Assembly: GCA_002314945.1 (NCBI GenBank)
Contig: DCHV01000069.1
Span: forward strand, 14,017-41,520
Direction of reading: 5' to 3'
DNA length: 27,504 bases
Source of the DNA: Prevotellaceae bacterium UBA1743
GTDB lineage: Bacteria; Bacteroidota; Bacteroidia; Bacteroidales; Bacteroidaceae
Under the pieces are notes generated by a model. The model did no database searches. It saw only the letters and a program-made list of their open reading frames with translations, and was not told where the DNA came from. The position numbers and the translations under genes are program-made. Shown piece by piece: positions 1 through 7,270 of the stretch (the first letter of the stretch is position 1; the number at the start of each line of letters is the position of its first letter).

Positions 1-22
1 TATCGAAGGATTATCGAAGGAT
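1..22. repeat. Two tandem copies of an 11-bp repeat (TATCGAAGGAT)
   Basis: The first 22 bases are two exact head-to-tail copies of TATCGAAGGAT, ending 23 bases before the antitoxin ATG. The array may continue beyond the window edge. Its place just upstream of a toxin-antitoxin pair fits an autoregulatory operator, but this is inference. It could also be the edge of an unrelated repeat. Confidence 0.5.
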
Positions 23-45
23 TAGAAAATTTACAAATATTGACA

Positions 46-285
46 ATGGCATACAATATACCCGTAAATATTTCCCACGAAGCAGGTGCACAAGCAATCT
101 CTCTATCAGAACTTAAAGAGAAGGTGCAGAGTTATGTGAATAGCCTTCACATAACTATTCGTCCGTCAGAAATTGTTTCTGATACCACCCACAGGCATTC
201 TTTGTCAGGATTAAGAGGTATTTGCAAATCAGAGAAGACAGATCAGGAGGCAAGAGAAGAATACATAAAAGAGAAATATCTGTGA
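46..285 (+). CDS. Putative antitoxin of a PIN-domain toxin-antitoxin pair
   Basis: A 79-residue protein directly upstream of a PIN-domain ribonuclease. I chose the ATG at 46; an in-frame TTG at 40 would add only two residues. It has no signal peptide or membrane segment. The N-terminal part (residues 1-45) could form a small DNA-binding or dimerisation unit, but I recognise no ribbon-helix-helix or AbrB motif with confidence. The charged C-terminal tail (DQEAREEYIKEKYL) resembles the toxin-wrapping helix of small antitoxins such as the DUF6364 type paired with PIN_3 toxins. The stop overlaps the toxin start in a GTGA arrangement, so the two are translationally coupled. Antitoxin function is inferred mainly from gene order and size. 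Confidence 0.7.
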   Translation: MAYNIPVNISHEAGAQAISLSELKEKVQSYVNSLHITIRPSEIVSDTTHRHSLSGLRGICKSEKTDQEAREEYIKEKYL

Positions 286-728
286 GAATTTTCTGTGATA
301 CCAATATCGTTACGGAGTTTATTCAAGAACGTTCTCAAGTAGAACTTGTTGATCGTATTTTCGAGGCAACTGACATTAACAAGTGGCCAAGAGTATTGTC
401 GGTAGGTTCTTTCTATACAATCACATACATTGTGGAACGTTTCTTGAAATCACAAGGCATACACAATCCAAAATTGATAGAATGTCAGCGTGACATACTA
501 TCTCAACTTCTTGAAGTATTCGAAATACGAGATTTGGATCATTCAAGTTTAAAGCATGGTGTGGCAGATAATGATTTTACCGATTTGGAGGATAGTTATC
601 AGTACCAATGTGCTCTTAATGCCAATTGTGATGTTCTGCTCACCATTAACAAGAAAGATTTTACAACTCAGTCATCTTCGATAAAGGTTCTCACTCCGAA
701 AGAATTCATTGATGAATACCTGAGTTAA
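282..728 (+). CDS. PIN-domain toxin (VapC-like / PIN_3 family ribonuclease)
   Basis: A 148-residue protein with PIN-fold acidic residues in order: D6 in FCDTNIV, E52 in the second helix, D104 in DLEDSYQYQCA, and D117 in CDVLLTINKKDF. These would bind Mg2+ in an RNase active site. The DLED...CDVLLT..NKKDF pattern is closest to the PIN_3 subfamily. I chose the GTG at 282, which overlaps the antitoxin stop by four bases; the in-frame ATG at 222 would put 20 unconserved residues ahead of the strand bearing the first Asp. Known family members cleave tRNA or rRNA when the antitoxin is degraded; the target here cannot be read from sequence. It ends 9 bp from the convergent manC stop, with no clear terminator between. 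Confidence 0.8.
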   Translation: MRIFCDTNIVTEFIQERSQVELVDRIFEATDINKWPRVLSVGSFYTITYIVERFLKSQGIHNPKLIECQRDILSQLLEVFEIRDLDHSSLKHGVADNDFTDLEDSYQYQCALNANCDVLLTINKKDFTTQSSSIKVLTPKEFIDEYLS

Positions 729-737
729 TAAAACAAA

Positions 738-1811
738 TTACTTTTTGTCGCTGAATTCAGTATAAATGTGCTTCTTGCGCATAGCCGCAACATCCTCACG
801 CGGGCAAATCATCAGAATGCCATCCTCCTCAGCCACTACATAACCTTCGAGTCCCTTGAGAACAGCGATTCTGCCTTGTGGCAAACGGACGAGATTATCC
901 TTGCAATCATATAGATACCCCTTGGTATTCATGAGTACGTTGCCCTGACCATCGGCTGGAGCATCGTTGTAGAGATTGGCCCATGTACCCACATCGGCCC
1001 ATCCGAAATGCCCCGAAAGAACATAGGTGTTCTCACACCGTTCGAGTACGCTCACATCCACATTCAAGTTGGGAAGGCTGCTAAAGAACTCGGGGACCAG
1101 TTTTGGGTCAGCCGTTTCTGCCTCTGCCATCATACGCGGAATCTCCACCTGATATTCGGGTACCAAACGGTACAAGTTGGATAACATCACATCTACCTTA
1201 TAGAAAAAGATACCCGCATTCCACAGGAAGTTCCCTTCCTCGATGAACATCTTTGCAAAGTCCGCATTGGGTTTTTCAGTAAAGGACATCACACGGAAAA
1301 TATCTTTCCCCAATGAATTTGTCTCGTCCATCTGAATGTACCCGTAACCCGTCTCTGGGCGAGAGGGCCGAACACCGGTAACCAGCATCCCTTCGTGGGT
1401 AGAGATAAACTGGAAGGCCGTATGCATATCCTGCTGATAGACCGACTCATCCTGAATCATGTGGTCGCAAGGAGTGACCATAATCTGTGCCTTGGGATCC
1501 TTCTTTGCTATCACCACAGTACCCCATGCCACAGAAGAAAGTGTGCCACGTCGTATGGGTTCCTCCAAGATATGAGTATCATCCACCTGAGGCAACTGTT
1601 CATACACCAATGGCAGATAGTCGAGATTGGTAGAGATGAAAATATGGTCGTGGGGAATAAATTGTGACACACGATCAAAGGTCTCCTGTATCATTGTCTT
1701 GCCCTTCCCCATCAAATCCATGAACTGCTTCGGATGGGAAACAAGACTTATAGGCCAGAGGCGACTTCCGCTACCTCCTGCCAAAATAAGGCAATAGTTA
1801 TGATTCTCCAT
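738..1811 (-). CDS. manC: Mannose-1-phosphate guanylyltransferase
   Basis: Makes GDP-mannose from mannose-1-phosphate and GTP, a precursor for GDP-fucose, glycans and lipopolysaccharide. The 357-residue protein opens with the nucleotidyltransferase signature LAGGSGSRLWP (about residues 9-19) and PKQF (27-30). It also has FTEKPNADFA, FLWNAGIFFYK and FGWADVGTWANLYN, all typical of the ManC/RfbM family. It lacks the C-terminal cupin isomerase domain of the longer bifunctional enzymes, as is common in Bacteroidota. I chose the ATG at 1811: it lies 10 bases after the upstream stop with GAGG just before it; an upstream TTG at 1820 is less likely. It is the second gene of a pair with the SGNH hydrolase. 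Confidence 0.9.
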   Translation of the reverse strand: MENHNYCLILAGGSGSRLWPISLVSHPKQFMDLMGKGKTMIQETFDRVSQFIPHDHIFISTNLDYLPLVYEQLPQVDDTHILEEPIRRGTLSSVAWGTVVIAKKDPKAQIMVTPCDHMIQDESVYQQDMHTAFQFISTHEGMLVTGVRPSRPETGYGYIQMDETNSLGKDIFRVMSFTEKPNADFAKMFIEEGNFLWNAGIFFYKVDVMLSNLYRLVPEYQVEIPRMMAEAETADPKLVPEFFSSLPNLNVDVSVLERCENTYVLSGHFGWADVGTWANLYNDAPADGQGNVLMNTKGYLYDCKDNLVRLPQGRIAVLKGLEGYVVAEEDGILMICPREDVAAMRKKHIYTEFSDKK

Positions 1812-1821
1812 AATAGACAAG

Positions 1822-2523
1822 TTACCTCAATTTCTCAATAACGGGTAGCAAAAGGCTTTCCATGACCTCATATCCTTCAGCATTGGGATGCACGCCAGGA
1901 TTATCCTTGGCATATTTCGGATTCAGGCAAGTGCCATCCTCCGACACCAATGCACTAAAATAATCCACGTAAGGAATCTTGTTCTCCTTGGCGTATGCCT
2001 GCACACGAGCATTGAGATGACGAATTTTCTGTATAGCATCGGTCACTTCAGGTCTCCACCCAAATCCACCGGCAGGCAGACAAGAGGTGAGAATAACTTT
2101 CATCTTGTTGTATCGTGCCAGTTCCACCATCGTAAGCACATTCCCGAAGGTCTTATCCTCATCGTAAGGACCGGAGTTGAGGGCAATATCATTCGTGCCA
2201 TAGTTGATCACCACTACTTTCGGCTTCAAGTCCAACACATCCTGGCGGAAGCGTAGTACAAACTGGTAACTGGTCTGTCCGCTGATACCACGTCCTATCA
2301 GTCGGTTCTTCTCGAAGAACTCAGGACGAGCATTGGGCCATGCATCGGTGATAGAATTTCCCATCAGCACCACACGTTTCTCCTTTTTTTCGGGTGCGCC
2401 CAATGCTATATTATCTTTTCCGTATCGCTGGAAGTTGGCAAATGAATCATGTTTTTGTGCGTTCACACTCAAGCAACAGCAAATCGCAGCTGCCAACAAT
2501 CCTGATTTTGTGTAATTTTTCAT
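1822..2523 (-). CDS. Secreted SGNH/GDSL-family hydrolase
   Basis: A 233-residue exported esterase/deacylase-type protein. It has a signal peptide (MKNYTKSGLLAAAICCCLSVNA, cut near AQK). Block I is VVLMGNSITDAWP with the catalytic Ser; the block II glycine is in ISGQTSYQF; block III is INYGTNDIAL with the Asn; block V is DNPGVHPNAEGY with the His. The Asp usually three residues before the His is Pro here; the nearest Asp is five residues before it, so the triad acid may be displaced or supplied differently. Relatives deacetylate sugars, lipids or platelet-activating-factor-like esters; the substrate is not predictable. It is the first gene of an operon with manC and has a TAACTTTG box about 35 bases upstream. 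Confidence 0.85.
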   Translation of the reverse strand: MKNYTKSGLLAAAICCCLSVNAQKHDSFANFQRYGKDNIALGAPEKKEKRVVLMGNSITDAWPNARPEFFEKNRLIGRGISGQTSYQFVLRFRQDVLDLKPKVVVINYGTNDIALNSGPYDEDKTFGNVLTMVELARYNKMKVILTSCLPAGGFGWRPEVTDAIQKIRHLNARVQAYAKENKIPYVDYFSALVSEDGTCLNPKYAKDNPGVHPNAEGYEVMESLLLPVIEKLR

Positions 2524-2557
2524 CTTGTTTTATCCTTTATTTGTATATACCGCCCTA

Positions 2558-2565
2558 CAAAGTTA
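2558..2565 (-). promoter_or_regulatory. Bacteroides-type -7 box (TAACTTTG) for the SGNH hydrolase-manC operon
   Basis: Read on the minus strand, TAACTTTG matches the Bacteroidota -7 consensus TAnnTTTG and leaves a leader of roughly 28 bases before the ATG at 2523. No TTTG lies at the expected 19-21-base distance; the closest is GTTG 16 bases away, so the -33 half is weak. The 90-base gap 2524-2613 holds nothing else I can support. Confidence 0.5.
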
Positions 2566-2613
2566 GGGAAAATATTTTCATCAACGATATTTCCTGCCCA
2601 CTTTTTCCATTTT

Positions 2614-3051
2614 TTAACAGATAGGCCCACTCACCACCATACGATAACAATTGGTATCCCTACGTTGAAATCCAAGAGATTGATACAAGGCATTGGCCGC
2701 CTTTCTGTGCGGTTTCGAGGTGAGATTCAGTTCCAAAGGGGCATATTGCCGCACTTCGTTCAAGAGGTATTCCATAAGCCTCCTGCCCCACCCTTTTCCA
2801 CGAAACTCACTTGCTATCACCACATCCTCGACCGAGGCTTTCCTGCCCGAGGGGGAGTGATAGAGACACAGGGTGGCACTTCCCACGAGTTGCTCCCCTT
2901 CGTACATCGCATACAGATGGCAGTTAGGATCTTTCACTACACGCAATAAATCTTCCAGACTCGGGCTGACACGATCCGAAAGTGCAGCCATCAGGTTCTT
3001 CCACTCCGAATACATGGAAGAGTCAAACTCTGTTTGCTCGATGATTTTCAT
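2614..3051 (-). CDS. GNAT-family N-acetyltransferase
   Basis: A 145-residue protein with the Gcn5-related acetyltransferase fold. VGSATLCLYHSP forms the central strands, ASVEDVVIASEFRGKGWGRRLMEYLL is motif A with the acetyl-CoA pyrophosphate-binding R/Q-x-x-G-x-G loop, and KAANALYQSLGFQRRDTNCYRM is the C-terminal motif B. The substrate is unknown; close relatives acetylate small amines or protein N-termini. The frame extends upstream to 3141, but the TAACTTTG box at 3076-3083 would start transcription near 3070, so the ATG at 3051 (MKIIEQTEF) is preferred over 3066 or 3141. It stands alone, 90 bases before the SGNH gene, and is divergent from the beta-propeller gene. Confidence 0.85.
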   Translation of the reverse strand: MKIIEQTEFDSSMYSEWKNLMAALSDRVSPSLEDLLRVVKDPNCHLYAMYEGEQLVGSATLCLYHSPSGRKASVEDVVIASEFRGKGWGRRLMEYLLNEVRQYAPLELNLTSKPHRKAANALYQSLGFQRRDTNCYRMVVSGPIC

Positions 3052-3075
3052 TCTTTGTAAATCCATATTCTGGGC

Positions 3076-3083
3076 CAAAGTTA
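3076..3083 (-). promoter_or_regulatory. Bacteroides-type -7 box (TAACTTTG) for the GNAT gene
   Basis: The minus-strand TAACTTTG fits the -7 consensus TAnnTTTG. Transcription would begin near 3070, giving a leader of about 18 bases before ATG 3051. No TTTG is present at the -33 position (around 3103). It faces away from a matching box at 3127-3134 on the plus strand. Confidence 0.5.
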
Positions 3084-3126
3084 TACAAATCTGCTCAAAG
3101 GTACATCGCCGTAATGAAAAAATATG

Positions 3127-3142
3127 TAACTTTGTGCACAAA
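3127..3142 (+). promoter_or_regulatory. -7 box (TAACTTTG) overlapping a 12-bp palindrome, upstream of the beta-propeller gene
   Basis: TAACTTTG at 3127-3134 fits the -7 consensus and leaves a leader of about 40 bases before ATG 3179. Its last four bases start a perfect palindrome, TTTGTGCACAAA (3131-3142), which would cover the transcription start. That is a plausible operator position for a dimeric repressor, although 12-bp palindromes also occur several times by chance in 27 kb. No TTTG is found at -33. Confidence 0.4.
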
Positions 3143-3178
3143 TGAGTTAAAACGAAAGAGATATTTCATATTTGTAAC

Positions 3179-4654
3179 ATGATACGACTTTTCTCGACAA
3201 CAAGACATAGAAAGGCACTTCTACACATCCTACCGATATTAGCTTTGCTGATGGTTGGGTGTGACAGCGAACGAGTGGCACAAGAAAAGGCCACCGACCA
3301 GCCCGACATTTTCCCCGACTATCGGGGAGTAACCATTCCTCGGAGCATCGCGCCACTCAACTTTTCAGTTGCCTCGGCCCAGCACCTTCAAATAGAGATT
3401 CTTAATAACGAATCAGGCAAGAAACTCGTCGCAAAAGGAAAGGAACACGTAGAAATGGACATCGACTGCTGGCACGACCTCATCAGTCAGTCGGATAGCA
3501 TCTTGGTGAACGTCTCCGTATGGAACGAGGCACACCCCGAAGGAATCACATACGGCAGTTTCCCTATCTATCTGTCCAACGACAGCATCGACCCCTGGAT
3601 TATGTACCGTCTCATCCCCCCAGGCTATGAAGGATGGAACAAGATGGGCATCTACCAGCGTTGCCTCGCCAATTTCGACGAGCGTACTATCACAGACAAT
3701 TCGGACAACGGACGTGGGTGCATGAATTGCCACGCAGCCTGTCAGGGTAACCCCGACAACTTCATGTTCCATAGCAGAGGAGAAAATGGAGGAACTGTCA
3801 TCCAGAGAAATGGCGAAGTGTATAAGGTAAACCTAAAGAGTCTGGAGCCTGGCTTACAGGGATCATACAACTACTGGCATCCCAGCGCCCGATACATCGC
3901 CTTCTCCAGCAACACCACCATGCAAGGATTCATGGCTCGTAGCCGCGACAAGATAGAAGGCTATGACCTACGAGGTGACATTATCCTCTATGACGTAGAA
4001 AACAATCGTGTGCTTTGTGACGACCGTTTCGTGGGAGATGCGACCCTCGAATCCTTTCCTTCCTTCAGCCCCGATGGAAAATGGCTCTACTTTGTATCGG
4101 CAAGACCTGTGAATATGCCTACAGAATATGAGAAGCTACGCTATGGAATCTTGCGTGTACCCTTTGATGAGAATACCGGTCAGCTGGGTGAGGTGGATAC
4201 CATATTCAGTGCCGACAAGATGCAACGCAGTGCCATTATCCCACGCATTTCGCCTGATGGTCGATATCTGATGTACAGTACCTCCCCCACAGGTGCGCTC
4301 AACCTCTACCACAACGATTCCGACCTGGGCATGATAGACCTGCAGACGGATTCTTTGGTGGATTGCACAATACTAAACAGTCCAGAAAGTGAAAGTTACC
4401 ACAGTTGGAGCCGCAATGGGAAATGGGTCATCTATAGCAGCAAACGGATTGACGGTCGCTTTACACGGCCCTATTTCACCCATTGGGACGGAAAGGGATG
4501 GAGCAAACCGTTCCTCCTGCCCCAGCAAGACCCCAAGCACAACACACTACGTATGACGGCCTACAACGTACCCGACTTTATCATCCATCCTGTACAGATC
4601 TCCCGTACAAGGGTACGCGAACTAATCGCCCCCACCAAATCGAACAAGAAATGA
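3179..4654 (+). CDS. TolB-like beta-propeller lipoprotein with a CxxCH (haem-c type) motif
   Basis: A 491-residue predicted lipoprotein with a lipobox ending LLMVGC28. After a beta-rich N-terminal region (about 45-150) comes CMNCH at 181-185, the covalent haem-attachment pattern of c-type cytochromes, with further cysteines at 162 and 188. From about 230 onward are PD40/WD40-like blades: YWHPSARYIAFSS (232-244), SFSPDGKWLYFVS (295-307), ISPDGRYLMYSTS (357-369) and SWSRNGKWVIYSS (409-421). I read it as an envelope-anchored six-blade-type propeller, possibly carrying one haem. Similar Bacteroidota proteins are annotated as TolB-family or loosely as cytochrome biogenesis proteins, without a defined role. 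It is coupled to the next gene by an ATGA overlap. Electron transfer or sensing is speculation. Confidence 0.75.
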   Translation: MIRLFSTTRHRKALLHILPILALLMVGCDSERVAQEKATDQPDIFPDYRGVTIPRSIAPLNFSVASAQHLQIEILNNESGKKLVAKGKEHVEMDIDCWHDLISQSDSILVNVSVWNEAHPEGITYGSFPIYLSNDSIDPWIMYRLIPPGYEGWNKMGIYQRCLANFDERTITDNSDNGRGCMNCHAACQGNPDNFMFHSRGENGGTVIQRNGEVYKVNLKSLEPGLQGSYNYWHPSARYIAFSSNTTMQGFMARSRDKIEGYDLRGDIILYDVENNRVLCDDRFVGDATLESFPSFSPDGKWLYFVSARPVNMPTEYEKLRYGILRVPFDENTGQLGEVDTIFSADKMQRSAIIPRISPDGRYLMYSTSPTGALNLYHNDSDLGMIDLQTDSLVDCTILNSPESESYHSWSRNGKWVIYSSKRIDGRFTRPYFTHWDGKGWSKPFLLPQQDPKHNTLRMTAYNVPDFIIHPVQISRTRVRELIAPTKSNKK

Positions 4655-5826
4655 AACTGACACCTCTGAAAACCACCCTGTGGATGAGCCTCATCTTCAT
4701 CGCGGGATATACGATTCTCGTAGCTTGCATCTATCCCAACACCTTGCGCATGATGGAAGCTAACAGTTGGCTTAATGACTGGATTCTCCAATTCTTCCGC
4801 TGGCCCTGGGTAGGTGCCTTCCTCATGTCAATCCCCCCTTGTGCCGCTATGACACTTACCGCATTGCTTCTGCGTATCATTCGACTACCCCGACTGATGC
4901 CTGCCAGCCTTCTGGTCGCCCTGTGGTTGGCTTACCAATATCCTCCCACCCCTGAATATAAATGGGGAGAAGATAGGCTATTCAGCGAGAAGATGAAATC
5001 CGACGAACAACTTTTCAACTACCAACGCATGGCCTCAGAACGGCAATGGAAAGAACTCTGCCAAACTATCCGACGGGACAAAACGGCATCTACCACCTTG
5101 GGAGCCCGCTACTTACTGCTTGCAGAAAGCGCTATGGGTACTTTAGCGGAGAATCTATTCACCCACCCCATCACTGAAACAGAACAATTCCTGTTCCGAG
5201 GATATAACAATTCCATCACCTGTATCTTCAACTGCCAGTTCTATGACAATTTGGGTGTCTGGGACGAGTGTTTCCATCAAGCACAGGAATACGCTATGAG
5301 CCAACGTGATTTTTGTTTTCGTGGCGTGTGTATGATGGTAGATTACTCCATTGCCGAAGCGGAATGGAGAGTGGCAGAGAAACTTCTTGTCGTATTGGAC
5401 GAAGCGCTTTTCTACCACGACTTTGTAGCTGACCGACGTGCCAAGATTGCCGAAGGTCGCAAGTTGAAACCTGTCAACGATGCCCCTCTGCGTCAAGATA
5501 ACTTCGTCTCAGGTTATTCCTTCCAGAACGAAATGGCCAGGTTATTCCAATACAAAATCGGCGACCAGGAAAAAGTACAAGAATACATTATGTGTAGTAT
5601 GCTAATAAGGAAGCACATACCCCAATTCTGCAAAGCATTGAGCATGATGCCTCGCTACAAAAAGCCTATCACAGAACTTCCCACCCCTTTCCAACAAGCC
5701 ATCGAGATCAACAATTCACAAGGGACAGCCCTAAAAGACGCCCCCATAGGTTCCTACGCCTATTACTATTACAATACAGAAATTCCTGAGACAGAGAAGC
5801 GGTTTGAAGGGACAGCCACCAACTGA
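4651..5826 (+). CDS. Membrane-anchored DUF6057-like protein with helical-repeat domain
   Basis: A 391-residue protein of unknown function. Three hydrophobic segments lie at the N-terminus: about 10-28 (LIFIAGYTILVACIY), 50-76 (WVGAFLMSIPPCAAMTLTAL) and 82-96 (MPASLLVALWLAYQY). A soluble, helix-rich region of about 290 residues follows and looks like degenerate TPR repeats. The end (GSYAYYYYNTE) resembles the aromatic C-terminus I associate with the DUF6057 family, but that link is from memory and tentative. I chose the ATG at 4651, which overlaps the stop of the CxxCH propeller gene (ATGA); the same frame opens at 4483 inside that gene, but a start there would place hydrophilic sequence ahead of the first membrane segment. 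The tight coupling suggests a shared function. Its stop lies four bases from the convergent flippase stop. Confidence 0.7.
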   Translation: MKLTPLKTTLWMSLIFIAGYTILVACIYPNTLRMMEANSWLNDWILQFFRWPWVGAFLMSIPPCAAMTLTALLLRIIRLPRLMPASLLVALWLAYQYPPTPEYKWGEDRLFSEKMKSDEQLFNYQRMASERQWKELCQTIRRDKTASTTLGARYLLLAESAMGTLAENLFTHPITETEQFLFRGYNNSITCIFNCQFYDNLGVWDECFHQAQEYAMSQRDFCFRGVCMMVDYSIAEAEWRVAEKLLVVLDEALFYHDFVADRRAKIAEGRKLKPVNDAPLRQDNFVSGYSFQNEMARLFQYKIGDQEKVQEYIMCSMLIRKHIPQFCKALSMMPRYKKPITELPTPFQQAIEINNSQGTALKDAPIGSYAYYYYNTEIPETEKRFEGTATN

Positions 5827-5830
5827 TGTT

Positions 5831-7270
5831 TCAACGAAAGAAACGCCCTATTACAGGAAGGCTACGAGGTGGCACATCGTAGTGTAGAATATGTGCCACA
5901 AAGGCAAGAAGTAGCATCGTATTGATACCCAAACGAGCCCAAAGAGGCCATGTAACCGGTACTATCTCCATAAGTGCATAGAAAAGGAGAGTTATTCCGA
6001 CATACACCGCCATGCTACGCATAGGATAACGAATGGGGTTCTTGGATTGTCCTACCACATAACTGAGCACCATAGAGGTTCCATAGCCAAAAAATCCGCC
6101 CCATGCACACGCCATATAACCATAACGGGGAATAAAAAGAAGATTGACAAGCAAAAGAACAGCACAACCTGCAAGGGAGAACCAAGCTCCATAGATTGTC
6201 TTGTCAATAAGTTTGTACCAGAAAGAGAGATTGAAATACACTCCCATCATAATCTCAGCTGCCATAACAATAGGTACCACAGCCATTCCAGAACGATACT
6301 CGGGACCTACAATATACTCGAGAACTGGCAAATAAGCCATTACGCCCAAGAAGGCAAGTAACGTAAAGATAAGGAAGAACTTCATGCCAAGCGCATACGT
6401 ATCCCCAGGATTCTTCGAATTGGATTGGGCAAAGACAAGAGGTTCATAAGCATAACGGAAAGCTTGCGTAATCATGGCCATAATCATCGCTATCTTCACG
6501 CATCCCCCGTAGATTCCAAGGAGAGCCTTTCCCTGTACCTCGTCGGGATAGACAAGCGGAAGGATAATTTTGTCGGCCGTCTGGTTGAGAATACCTGCCA
6601 CGCCCAACACAAATAAGGGCCAAGAATAACTGATCATACGGCGGAGAAGTACCTTGTCAAACTTCCACCGCATATTAAAAAACTCAGGAATAAAAAAGAA
6701 GGTAAGCGACGCAGAACAAATAAGGTTTAGGATAAACACATACGACACATCACGAATCCCAAGAACAAGAAAGCAAAGCAGATTGAGACCTACTGTAAGA
6801 AAAATATTGAAACATCGAATAAGAGCAAACTTGATAGGGCAATTACGATAACGCAAGAGACAAAAAGGAATGGCTTGCAGCACATCAATGGACACTACTA
6901 CAGCCATCATGGCCACAAACTCAGGATGGGCTGTATAGTGCAATACTTCGCACAAGGGAGTGAGAAAAACAAACAATCCAAACAAGAATACAAGAGTGAG
7001 CGCTGAAACAAACGTAAAACAAGTGGTAAACACTGTATCTGCATCCTCTTCTTCCTTATTGGCAAAGCGGAAAAAAGTAGTTTCCATACCAAATGTGAGA
7101 ACTACCAAAATCAGAGCCGTGTAGCCATATAAATTGGTAACTACACCATATTCCTCAGGAGGGAGGACCCGAGTATATAAGGGAACTAAACAATAATTTA
7201 GAAAACGGCCCACGATACTGGGCAGACCATAAATGGCCGTATTGCGGGCCAAAGACTTAACGTCGGACAT
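5831..7270 (-). CDS. Polysaccharide/lipid-linked oligosaccharide flippase (Wzx-like, MOP superfamily)
   Basis: A 479-residue inner-membrane protein with about 12-14 hydrophobic helices along its length. The N-terminus (LARNTAIYGLPSIVGRFLNY, then VPLYTRVLPPEEYGVV) is typical of the polysaccharide biosynthesis/MOP export family that flips undecaprenyl-linked glycans across the cytoplasmic membrane. Length fits Wzx-type proteins. The ATG shares one base with the upstream stop (TGATG), so it is coupled to the SpmA/B-like gene and is the last gene of the minus-strand run. No glycosyltransferases adjoin it, so the glycan cannot be named, although manC lies a few kb away. Peptidoglycan or other lipid substrates remain possible. 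Confidence 0.85.
   Translation of the reverse strand: MSDVKSLARNTAIYGLPSIVGRFLNYCLVPLYTRVLPPEEYGVVTNLYGYTALILVVLTFGMETTFFRFANKEEEDADTVFTTCFTFVSALTLVFLFGLFVFLTPLCEVLHYTAHPEFVAMMAVVVSIDVLQAIPFCLLRYRNCPIKFALIRCFNIFLTVGLNLLCFLVLGIRDVSYVFILNLICSASLTFFFIPEFFNMRWKFDKVLLRRMISYSWPLFVLGVAGILNQTADKIILPLVYPDEVQGKALLGIYGGCVKIAMIMAMITQAFRYAYEPLVFAQSNSKNPGDTYALGMKFFLIFTLLAFLGVMAYLPVLEYIVGPEYRSGMAVVPIVMAAEIMMGVYFNLSFWYKLIDKTIYGAWFSLAGCAVLLLVNLLFIPRYGYMACAWGGFFGYGTSMVLSYVVGQSKNPIRYPMRSMAVYVGITLLFYALMEIVPVTWPLWARLGINTMLLLAFVAHILHYDVPPRSLPVIGRFFR

Noticed and set aside
722..745. Possible bidirectional terminator between the PIN toxin and manC stops
   Set aside because: Only a five-base AT stem (ACAAA/TTTGT) can be drawn in the gap; too weak to call.
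2543..2550. Palindrome GTATATAC just downstream of two minus-strand promoters (also 15199-15206)
   Set aside because: The same octamer also occurs inside the parE coding region, and its distance from the -7 box differs at the two sites, so a shared operator is not supported.
3147..3356. Minus-strand open frame over the start of the CxxCH propeller gene
   Set aside because: It is antisense to a signal peptide, has no promoter box in the right place and no family resemblance.
5828..5844. Hairpin GTTTC-N7-GAAAC at the convergent DUF6057-like/flippase stops
   Set aside because: Five base pairs, low GC and no T-tract on either side; not a convincing terminator.
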